From the NCBI GenBank assembly GCA_036940085.1, contig JALLBK010000078.1, positions 1 to 26,672 of the forward strand: a DNA stretch of 26,672 bases, in the 5' to 3' direction. Shown one piece after another: positions 1 through 8,491 of this stretch; within the stretch, counting starts at the first letter, position 1; every line of letters starts with the position of its first letter. The DNA is from Discostella pseudostelligera. Its lineage: Eukaryota; Bacillariophyta; Thalassiosirophyceae; Thalassiosirales; Thalassiosiraceae. A program made the translations under genes and the position numbers. The notes beneath the pieces are model-generated. The model saw only the letters and a program-made list of their open reading frames with translations, searched no databases and was not told the DNA's origin.

Positions 1-937
1 GGAGGCATACCAATTCCATTGAGTTGGAGGTGGATCAGCGGCACTACTTACTACCGTTCCATCCTATCAATATCCGATAATCTTCTGTTACCCAGGGTGA
101 ACGCAATTGATAGTTGGGGGGGAGGGCACAAACAGGTCGTAGAACCGTCGTTTTTGGCCTGGTTACTGATTTGGTAGCCATGGGTTTTTCGCTGTGGAAT
201 ATCTTCAAGGTGCGAGAGGACCATGGTTGATATTGAGATCCATTCGACGGCAACCGCCATCCCAAAATCTCCCTTTTGACACCTCGTGCGTCTTGTATTA
301 TCTCCGCCGATCTAACCGCTGCGAATTATTCCTCGCTCTCTCTCTAGGCAGGGCTACTCTTTACCAACTCAGTTCTAATACTCAACCGAAAACGATTTTT
401 GGCCAAACATGGACTCGATGGCGTAAATAACATAGGGTGCGATCCGTCCGAGAGTCCTCTTCGGGTGCAAGCGATTGGCTTGCTACAGGCAGTACAATAT
501 TTGAAGTTACCAATAATTGCCGCGAACATTCTTACAGTAATTTTTGAGCTGCTGCTTGGTGGAGGTTGAGTAAATGTTTGGTGAGACGGGGGGATGTGAC
601 TTCGTAATCTAAACGATCAGTGCGGCTGCCCTAGTATCGAATCGGAGACAGTATCGCATAATCTATTTGGAGGAGGAGTGAGATCGTTTTTTTCAGAATT
701 GTGTGCTCAGTCTAGAGTCGATTGCGAATGCAGAATGCAGATCGCCGTTGCCGCTTGGTTCGGGTGATACGATGTTCATCTTGAAGTCTGAGTCAGTGAA
801 CAATTATTCATACTACTTGGGATGTTAGGAGTGTTATTATCTATCGACACAAATCGGATGCATGTTAAGAATCGGTTAACATTATTGGAGTAACAGTAAA
901 GGATAATCCCTGATGATACAAACACTCGGGTGTCGAT
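1..937. other. Left-edge region without a recognisable gene
   Basis: Only short open frames (under 80 codons) occur on either strand, and none resembles a protein family I know. A pyrimidine run ending in CTAG near 345-350 looks like a splice acceptor, but I could not connect it to any exon. The stretch lies downstream of the minus-strand methyltransferase that ends at 938, so its right end probably carries that gene's 3' UTR. Part of it could be UTR or promoter of a gene beyond the left edge. Confidence 0.5.
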
Positions 938-2034
938 CTATTGCTGCAAAGCAAGGTGCAAAAACGGGATGCCGATGTAAGTCCTCGCAACATAGGACTC
1001 ATACAGCCCGTCAGGAAACAATTGTTTGAGCGTCGCTTCCTCGTACGCTATTCTATATCTAAAAAATGTCCAAGCAGCCAATCCATATAAAATTGTTGAT
1101 AGGGGATTGCATAATACCAACTGCGTTCCTACTGCCCAGTAGTAAAATCCGGCATAAGAAGGATGTCTAAGAAATGCATATCTATATCGAGCCATCGACC
1201 AATGACATAGGAAAGTGAGGGGGCGGCATAACAGAAAGATCTTGGAGTACCATGATCACTTACATTCCGTGTGTCACCAATACGTGGTTCTCTTTCTTAT
1301 CTATCTGAATGTAATGGTTGAAACTCTCGCCGCACGTGATCATTGCCCAAGTACGACATAATTGTCCGGCGAGCACAAAGAGTATTCCGATACGAAATAT
1401 TTGTGGGCTGTTATGATTGGGGAAGAACACCATCCTGATGCAAAACTCGGTGCATGACATCTTTGGGAAGGAATATTGTTTGTGAATCCAAATTTGATAA
1501 GCTGTTGTCCGGATATTATTCATTGTAGGGAACAATTGCATAGTACCTTGTATAACTTACCAATGCCGCTGCTGTATAAGCCTTGGAATGATTTACCTGC
1601 GAACGGTATTCATTTGATTAGAACTGAATTTCTGGCGCAACAAAATGCTCAGAAAAAGATTTAATGCGTACCATAAATGAATCGGCTGATGTGACGGAAG
1701 GATTGAAAACAGAGGTAGTGAAGAATTCACCGAGATGGAACGTACACAACACAATGACGTAAACTGTCCCTTGCATTGCCATCTGACGTCGTTCGTCCGA
1801 CCAATCACCAAATGTCTCTTTTGGAAGACGTCCCATGTTTATAAGTACCAGTTGTGAACATAACATTAAGTTCATCCCAAGAATCAGAGATAAAATGCAC
1901 GCCATCAATGCTACGCGGCCTAAGCCCTTGTCATTGTCGTATTGGGGGTAACCATTCCATCTTTCCATTGCAAGAATTGACTGGACGAAGACCAGCCGAT
2001 CTCCCATCAGCGAAAGTAATCGAAAGTGTGGCAT
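938..2034 (-). CDS. ICMT: Protein-S-isoprenylcysteine O-methyltransferase (ICMT/STE14 family), 4 exons
   Basis: Integral ER-membrane enzyme that methylates, with S-adenosylmethionine, the C-terminal prenylcysteine of processed CaaX proteins such as Ras/Rho-type GTPases. Deduced exons (minus strand): 2034-1672, 1596-1561, 1460-1264 and 1181-938, giving 840 nt and about 279 aa. Introns are 75, 100 and 82 bp, all GT-AG, and phases agree. Seen: several hydrophobic segments; 'NPSVTSADSFM' followed by 'VNHSKAY' at the first junction; 'HYIQIDKKENHVLVTHG', then 'YAFLRHPSYAGFYYW', the hallmark RHPSY motif of the family; and 'LCNP' and 'GIPF' near the C-terminus. These follow the order of the human and yeast enzymes over the whole second half. 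The start is the ATG of the first open exon; its N-terminal 60 residues are less conserved, so an upstream exon is possible. Length is near the usual 240-290 aa. The neighbouring gene at 2779 is divergent. The 36-nt second exon is unusually small. Confidence 0.9.
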
Positions 2035-2180
2035 GATAATGATACCGAGGAGTCAAATATGTAAGCTAGGTATTGTTCAATCTCAGATGATTTTATCTCC
2101 CGGATAGTTGAAAACCAACCCTCCTCCTTTTGTTCAGGTAGATTCAGGTGTATTGGCAATCAATGCAAAAATGACATTTC

Positions 2181-2505
2181 TGACATCATCATGTGTTTGA
2201 TCGACGTGCCGATGATCAGTGGCTGTGGCAATGATGGATGGGGCACCTCACAAATGACGCACTAGAGTTCAATTTTTTGCGTGGAAGAGGAAAGATGTTC
2301 AGAGGCGGACGACCGAGGACGTTCCAAAATGCTATGGTAGGTCGATGGTCATGGTCCTCCTCTGCGCTGGAACTCAGGGAAGTGGAACAATCCAAAAATG
2401 ATGGGTGGCCCGCCCAACGTCTGTCTGGAGTCAGGATGGGATGACATCATCTGATGACATCATCAGCTTCGTCTGCTGACGACAAAGATCAAATGAGTGA
2501 CGTCA
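2181..2505. promoter_or_regulatory. Cluster of four CRE/bZIP-like octamers
   Basis: TGACATCA occurs at 2181-2188, 2442-2449 and 2455-2462, and the perfect palindromic CRE TGACGTCA at 2498-2505. The middle two lie in a 13-bp tandem duplication. Known: TGACGTCA is the classical CREB/ATF-type bZIP site, and TGACGT elements (CO2/cAMP-responsive elements) control CO2- and light-responsive plastid carbonic anhydrase in the diatom Phaeodactylum. Inferred: a bZIP-bound element that could serve either flanking gene. The nearest coding start is that of the DGDG synthase. Confidence 0.4.
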
Positions 2506-2580
2506 TGTTCAGGGCGTGCCCGCTGCTGCAGCGAGCGGCTGATGCTCCACAAATCCACCACAAAGCTTGTCTTCAACTCG

Positions 2581-2633
2581 CGACGATGACGACGATGGCG
2601 ATGGCGATGGCGACGACGGCGACCGACGACGGT
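2581..2633. repeat. GATGGC/GACGAC imperfect microsatellite
   Basis: Short imperfect tandem repeats of GACGAT, GATGGC and GACGGC units. They lie about 150-200 bp upstream of the DGDG synthase start codon, probably in its promoter or 5' UTR. Confidence 0.7.
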
Positions 2634-2778
2634 GAATGGTATCGTAATGGTAGGTGGTGTATGTACCATTGGTCGGCCGCTATGAGAAGTAGATAAAACT
2701 CATCATCGATGGCAATGTCCAGGAAGTCCATAGACAACTCCATGAACGTCAGGTGATAAAGAATTGTGCTTCAATATT

Positions 2779-5245
2779 ATGCACAAGAATCACGTTCAAG
2801 AACTCCCGATGACATGCTGCTTGTACAAGTGGGTGATTCTCATCGTCGTCTTGGCATCGTCTCTATCGGAAAGTCATGCTACGAATGATGTGGCACTGCA
2901 AGGACTCATGAAAGGCGTCATCGCGGCCTCAGATCCTATGGAGGGAGATACAACCTCAACTCCTACAGAATCTGATGAACCACCCGCAATGAAAAAAGTA
3001 TTTGGTCGTCATTTATTTGCATGGTGGAGATATCGCCTTGGCAGCAATAGAGCAACTAATAAACCTACCACTGCGTTTACAAACAAGCTGAATGAGAAGC
3101 TGGAAGAAGCGAGACGCATGTTTCTGGATCGCATGGCGGCTGTGAGTTTTACGCTGATCAATCAAGAGAATGATGCAACAATGAGCAATGGCACCTTATT
3201 TGAACTGGATGGAAATGACGATGACATCACCCCGCAGAGTGATCTGTGTTTACCTAATAAGAGTATCTACATCGTGACAACTGCCGCGTTGCCCTGGAGA
3301 ACTGGAACATCTATAAATCCTTTGCTTAGGGCTGCGTATTTGGCGAGACGAGCAAAAATCAATATGAGCAATCACACGTGTTCGGATGGTCAATTGAGTG
3401 AAGAGAAAGTTAGTTCGAACTCTACAACTCAGCAGCAGATCGCTACGCTTGTTATCCCGTGGCTTGAGCTGGAAGAAGACAGGCTAGAGTTGTATGGGCC
3501 TGACAAAAAGTTTGCTTGTATTGAAGAACAAGAAGAGTACATCCGTGCTTGGTTGCGAAAGGAGGCCAAAATGGAGGATGTTGCCGATTGTGAAACCGGT
3601 CTCAGAATAATATTTTACCCTGCAAGATATCACTCAGGCTTAAAATCGATTTTCGCCATGGGAGATATTTGTGCTGTGCTTCGTAATCACACCGATGGAG
3701 ACAACTTAAAGGAGGCAGTATGTATCCTGGAAGAACCCGAGCATCTCAACTGGTATCGCGCTCCTGGAGAGGGATGGACAAAAGTGTTTAATTATGTGGT
3801 AGGAATTGTTCATACGAACTACGTCGAGTATGCTGGGACACAGTTTCATGGTCTGTGGACGGTGAGTGACAGTTTCCAATGCGCGTTGTGTACTTGGGCA
3901 GAGCATATTGTATTTCTCATCTCAATTGAACGCACATCATATCACTCCAGGCTCCGGCGATCCAAGTCATGTCGTCGGCTATGATTAGAGCATACTGCCA
4001 TAAGGTGATAAAGCTTTCAGGTGTTCTTCAGAGCTATGCACCTGAGAAGGAGAGCATTGAAAATGTACACGGTGTGAGAGAGGTTTTCATTAATGAAGGG
4101 AGGAGAAGAGCACAACAATCGCTTGAGAAGAAAGACCTTCCACTAGATGAAGAGGTGGAGGATCAAGTGTACTACATTGGTAAAATTTTATGGGCAAAAG
4201 GGTTCGAGCAGATGCTGGAGCTTGAAGAATTCTATCACTTAATATCTGGGAAATACTTTGCCGTTGATATTTATGGTAGTGGGCCAGAGGAAGACGAAAT
4301 TAAACGAGCTTTCCATGGGCGTCGGCAGCGGAAAAGGCGAAGTCAGACTGATGATACTGAGCTTCGGTCGTTGTCTGGAGAATACATCGCAAAGAAACTT
4401 CAGTCTATCAAGATATCGTCTCAAGATTTCGAGCTACCGAAGTCCTTGTATGAATGGCGTCGTCGACCGATCCCTGCAAAATTTATGGGTCCAGTTGATC
4501 ATGCATCTTTAGGAGAAAAGTACAAGGTGTTTGTGAACCCCTCAGTATCGGAGGTGCTGTGTACAACAACTTTTGAAGGTTAGTAAGATTTTATCATTAA
4601 ATGTGAATATTGCTGATGAACTTTGCCATTGGCTGACAATTCATTGTGACAGCTCTTGCCATGGGAAAATTTGTTATCATACCTGAGCATGAGTCAAACA
4701 AATTCTTTACGCGTTTTCCAAACTGTCTATGCTACAGAGACAAATGGGAGTTCGCTGCTAATCTCAGGTGAGTGCCTAGAACGATTGGCTCAATAAGGTT
4801 GTTTCAAGAAACACTCACTCACACCTTGATTGCACATTTCAAACGCTCCAGATGGGCACTAACCCATGAACCTGAACCGCTCACGCCCGAACTTGCAAAG
4901 GAATTTACATGGGAAGCAGCCACAGAGAGACTTATCCGCTCCTCTGCAACAACTCGACGTGAGGCAAGAGAGCGTGCAATGCTTGGCAAGGCTAAACTCG
5001 ATGAAAGAATAGCCACCTTTCATCGCGAGCTTGGAAAGGGAGCTACAGGTGATGCACTGCGGAAATTCCTTGGTGGCGGGCCTATTAGCCATCAAGTCAA
5101 GTATGAAATGGCCCGGCAAGGCTTGGATCAAGAAGGTTCCGAGAATGAAGGTCTGACTCATAAGTTCAAAAGCTCTTCGTTTGTTCGAGCCATTCAGTCG
5201 TCGTTGAGAGCTGTTGGTCCGCAAGTTGCAGCGAATTCAAGATAG
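2779..5245 (+). CDS. DGD1: Digalactosyldiacylglycerol synthase (DGD1-type, GT4 family), 4 exons
   Basis: Transfers galactose from UDP-galactose onto monogalactosyldiacylglycerol to make DGDG, a main thylakoid lipid. Deduced exons: 2779-3861, 3951-4578, 4653-4767 and 4852-5245 (introns 89, 74 and 84 bp, GT-AG, phases agree), giving about 739 aa. Seen, in order: hydrophobic signal-like segment (residues ~16-31) ending 'SESHA'; a variable ~160-aa N-terminal part; 'IVTTAALPWRTGT' (~165-177); 'LVIPWLELEEDR'; 'ILEEPEHLNWYRAPGEGW'; 'VVGIVHTNYVEYA'; 'YYIGKILWAKG' (~435); 'VDIYGSGPEEDE'; 'KYKVFVNPSVSEVLCTTT'; and 'EALAMGKF...EHESNKFF' (~570-589). All match plant DGD1/DGD2 in order. A basic linker (~480-530) appears to be an insertion. 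The first ATG is at 2779; a second in-frame ATG at 2809 gives a tighter signal peptide (729 aa). It converges on chlorophyll synthase with 140 bp between stop codons. Confidence 0.92.
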
Positions 5246-5385
5246 CTCATCATCCGACTCCACAGAATAGAACTAAGAAATAATTAATATCGCAGTGTTA
5301 GACTTGACATCTTATTAATTGTGTATTATTGTGACAGAAGACAAGCATGTTGTTCTGTTTGAATACCTCCAAAGATCATGGCTCT

Positions 5386-6707
5386 CTAAGTTGAGAAGTC
5401 GTGATGACCAAGGCACAGTGCCGTCGCCAAAATTCCAAAAACAAAGAAGGGTTGACTCTGAGCCTGATACTTCACATCATTTGCCACTGGATCTGGCAAC
5501 AGCAACGTTGCTTGGAAATAAACCTGTGGCAATAGCAATCCAAGCAAAATAGCGGCATAGGTTGTTTCGCCAATGCTTTGGAGGTAGGCCGCCACACCCA
5601 ACTGCGTGAGGGTAACAGACCCGGCGCATATCCATTTGGCTCCATCAATACCAAATGCTACAGGGAGAGAGTTGAGTCCGAGTTGACGATCACCCTCGAC
5701 GGATTTGAAGTCATTGACGATCGCAATTCCGAGTCCGGCAATGGAATAGAGGATGGGACTATGAGTAAGGAGAAGTTTTGTTTGCACATTGATGAATGTC
5801 AGTGTCGGCGGCTGCATATATCAAACAAAATTATGCACATGAACGAAACTCACAGAATGAAATACACCGGTCGATCCAACTGTCCAAACACAGCCTGACC
5901 ACACCACCAAGGCAAACTAATGTACGAACATCCCAATGCATAATTTCCCGCCCATCCATTCTGTTTCAATTTCAAGGGTGGGGCACTGTAAATGTACGAA
6001 ATGAACGAGCCAAAGATACTCAATGCCAAAACTACCGGGAAATCATGACCTGTCCACACATCGAGACCATAAGCAATTGCCAATCCACCAAGCAATAAAA
6101 ACCAAATCTGAAAGATCACCTGCCCCTCGCTAATGGCCCCCGAAGGGATAGGACGGTAGGGTTCATTGATGGCATCGATTTCACGATCATACCAATCATT
6201 AATTGTTTGAGTGTACCCCGTTAAGAATGGTCCAGCCAATATCATGGCCACAAATCCTTTAAGTGTATCTTCTAGTCCTAACAATACATTTCTATCATTG
6301 GGATCAAATGGGTTCCATATCCAATGATAATTTCCCGATGCGGCGGCGCCGCACATAACACCCCAAACGAGAGGAATCCAGGTGACTGGTTTGGTAAGTT
6401 GGAGACGGATTTTCCAAATGTCAGTGGTACCGGAGGCGCCTTTGACTCCTAGGAGTTGACGCAGGTCAGAAGACCCATCGGAGACTTCTTGGTTGGATTC
6501 TGGGGGTTTGGCATAGAGTGACGTTTCGGTTCTGGGAAAGGGGTAGAATTTTAATGAGTCCTCATCGATTTTGTTGTCGTTTACGGGAAGCATACGGAGC
6601 GATGAGGATTGCTGCTGAAGCGATGACAGCCCCACAAACGAACGTGGGGCTGGTGAGAATGCCGCCGTCGATGCGGCAAGGATTGGGGCTAGTAGGAGGG
6701 TCTTCAT
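5386..6707 (-). CDS. chlG: Chlorophyll synthase (ChlG, UbiA prenyltransferase family), 2 exons
   Basis: Plastid membrane enzyme that esterifies chlorophyllide with phytyl or geranylgeranyl diphosphate, the last step of chlorophyll a synthesis. Deduced exons: 6707-5854 and 5758-5386 (95-bp GT-AG intron, phase 2), about 408 aa. Seen: bipartite presequence, with a signal peptide beginning 'MKTLLLAPILAASTAAFSP' whose AAF matches the diatom ASAF-type cleavage motif, then a Ser/Gln-rich transit region; first prenyl-diphosphate-binding Asp motif 'NDWYDREID' (~170-178) followed by 'PYRPIPSGAIS'; 'SYIYSAPPLKLKQNGWAGNY'; second Asp motif 'VNDFKSVEGDRQLGL' (~299-313) immediately after the splice junction; and multiple hydrophobic helices. 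All are diagnostic for ChlG rather than other UbiA enzymes. I chose ATG 6707 because it places the signal peptide at the N-terminus; in-frame ATGs at 6764 and 6833 would prefix 19 or 42 non-signal residues. Head-to-head with the fibrillin gene. Confidence 0.95.
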
Positions 6708-7154
6708 CTTGCTTCTTGTCGTTGTCTTCGCCCGCCGATGACCGACGATGAAAATAATGGTCATGTAATTTTTATCGCGAGCGAGGGATGCATGTGTGGT
6801 GAGGAGCGGGGATGGAGGCGGGTGATGAGTCATGCGTAGTGGCGGAATTCAATAATAATTTTTATAATTCAGAAATCCTCATATCATAATAAAGATTCGA
6901 ATCTAAGGTAGTTTCCAAATTAGCTGTGAAAGATAAATTTGACAAAATAAATAAATTCACAGTATCTTATCTTAAAATACCTCTAATTCCCGGATCCTCG
7001 GTGCTTGAAGTTGATCTACAGAGGAATTAGAAATATCTTTCAAAGATCTAAAATTCGCCATCCTCGCCAAAGCCACTTTTTCACTACCGCTCCGACGTTC
7101 ATCATCATCTTCTTCTTGTTCTTGCCGTCGCCGCCGTCGGCCTGAAGCAACACC
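6708..7154. promoter_or_regulatory. Head-to-head promoter region of chlorophyll synthase and fibrillin genes
   Basis: Only 447 bp separate the two divergent start codons, so the core promoters and 5' UTRs of both plastid-protein genes share this stretch. The middle (about 6850-6980) is strongly AT-rich, while both flanks are GC-richer and probably transcribed leader. Small symmetric elements are visible: CTAATTCC (6983-6990) with its inverted copy GGAATTAG (7023-7030), and ATCTTT-C-AAAGAT (7035-7047). No protein-coding frame is evident apart from the N-terminal extension frame of ChlG up to 6833. Confidence 0.6.
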
Positions 7155-8322
7155 ATGGCCATGAAGCTCTTCCTATTTGCCGGCGTCGCTTTAATTGCCT
7201 CGTTCTGCAATAGCAGAGGCGCAGTCACTGAGGCATTAATACCGGGCGGCTTTGGGTTCGTCGGCTCGATTCCCCGTACTACGACAATCAGGAGGCGGCA
7301 GCTCGACGCCACCACAACCGCTGGCGATGAGATCAGCAATGGCGCCGAATTCGACGACTGCAAGATGACCTTACGGTCCCTTCTCGAAAAAGTGCCCTCG
7401 AATCAATCAACATCAAAAGAATTGACTAGAGAGATTCTTACTGCCGTAAGTGTTTTGGAAAATGAGTATCCAACTTCCGAAGCAAATGTGGTAGAGAGAT
7501 TGCCGGGTAAGTGAAGCAGCATTGCTGGCGAATCATCAATTCTCGTGACCAATTTGGATGTGATCGAAATAGGACTGTGTTGGTATCTTGTGCATTACTC
7601 ATCTGATCTTGACTGTGACATACCAAAACCAACAAATAGGAAATTGGGAACTTATATGGACAGCACAGGACTTGACAAGTCTGTCGACGAATGATGTACG
7701 GCAATCAATTAATCCATTGGCTACTTTTATCAACCCGTTGGAAAATCAATCCTACAGCAACAATCCAGTTGGAAGATCGAATCCTATCCTGCCACAGGTA
7801 TGAAATATGAGATAATTGATTGGACGATACTTCTGTTATTCTAAAATGTCTTCTGTCGATTCTGATTTGTGTTTGTTTACCCCTCCCTGCCCACCGCAGA
7901 ATCTACAGGATGGACTCGAGAATATTGGTCTCCTCATCACGGAAACGGCAGATAAAGACGGTCAAACCAACGCTATCAAAAGCACTCAATCAATTAACTT
8001 GAAGAAGGGTCAAATACGAAACGTTGTAGCATTTCAAGCAAACAATCCAACGCCTCTCTTTAGCAAAAATGGTAGAACGAAGGGTTTCATCACCGTGGAC
8101 GTCAAGGGTTCAGTCAACCCAAACGACGCACGAAAAATTGACGTCAAATTCGATAAATGTCGTGTAACAATACTGGATTCACCCATCGATGTGACTTTCC
8201 CATTAGGTGTGATAGGTCCAACAGGATGGCTGAGGACTATTTATATCGATGATGATATTCGTATTACGCGAGGTCACAAGGGGAGTGTGTTCATCCTATC
8301 GCGGACCCGGACTTCGAAGTGA
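7155..8322 (+). CDS. PAP/fibrillin family plastid-lipid-associated protein, 3 exons
   Basis: Fibrillins bind plastoglobules and thylakoid margins and help in lipid storage, carotenoid or quinone handling and photoprotection. Deduced exons: 7155-7506, 7640-7797 and 7900-8322 (introns 133 and 102 bp, GT-AG; phases 1 and 0), about 310 aa. Seen: N-terminal hydrophobic signal 'MAMKLFLFAGVALIASF', possible plastid cleavage context 'VTEALIPGG' (A|L rather than the usual A|F), then an acidic helical region 'LRSLLEKV...LTREILTAVSVLENEYP'. The fibrillin fold opens at 'LPGNWELIWTAQD', exactly at the first splice junction, and closes with 'GWLRTIYIDDDIRITRGHKG' plus 'SVFILSR', the C-terminal signature of the PAP_fibrillin domain. 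The start ATG sits in a good context (CACCATGG). Which fibrillin subgroup it belongs to cannot be decided here. The shared promoter with ChlG fits a thylakoid role. Confidence 0.85.
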
Positions 8323-8491
8323 GAGCCATCTCAAACTTATTCCGGCTGTTGAAAGACATGCGTCGCTTGAATTCTTTGGAACGAAAATTTTGAATTCAAT
8401 TTAAATTTCAAAAATTTCTCTTTGCCGCGAGACCGAGTGCGGTGTCGAAGTCGTCGAGGAGCGCCATCACCACTTTTTATCTCAAATCTCA

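Larger units (their letters stand above)
2035..2778. promoter_or_regulatory. Divergent intergenic region between ICMT and the DGDG synthase gene
   Basis: About 740 bp separate two divergently transcribed genes, so both promoters must lie here. I see no convincing coding frame. The 2454-2696 frame encodes low-complexity Ala/Thr/Met from the trinucleotide-like repeat at 2581-2633. The notable content is a set of TGACATCA/TGACGTCA octamers (listed separately). No clear TATA box was found. Confidence 0.6.

Noticed and set aside
194..430. 78-codon plus-strand frame near the left edge
   Set aside because: No family resemblance, non-protein-like composition, and equally long frames occur on the opposite strand.
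344..529. 61-codon minus-strand frame
   Set aside because: Short and unrecognisable; no supporting splice or start context.
2454..2696. 80-codon plus-strand frame in the divergent intergenic region
   Set aside because: Its middle is Met/Ala/Thr low complexity produced by the GATGGC microsatellite, and no domain is visible.
5578..5898. 106-codon plus-strand frame antisense to chlorophyll synthase
   Set aside because: It lies over the well-supported second exon and intron of chlG on the other strand; a shadow frame.
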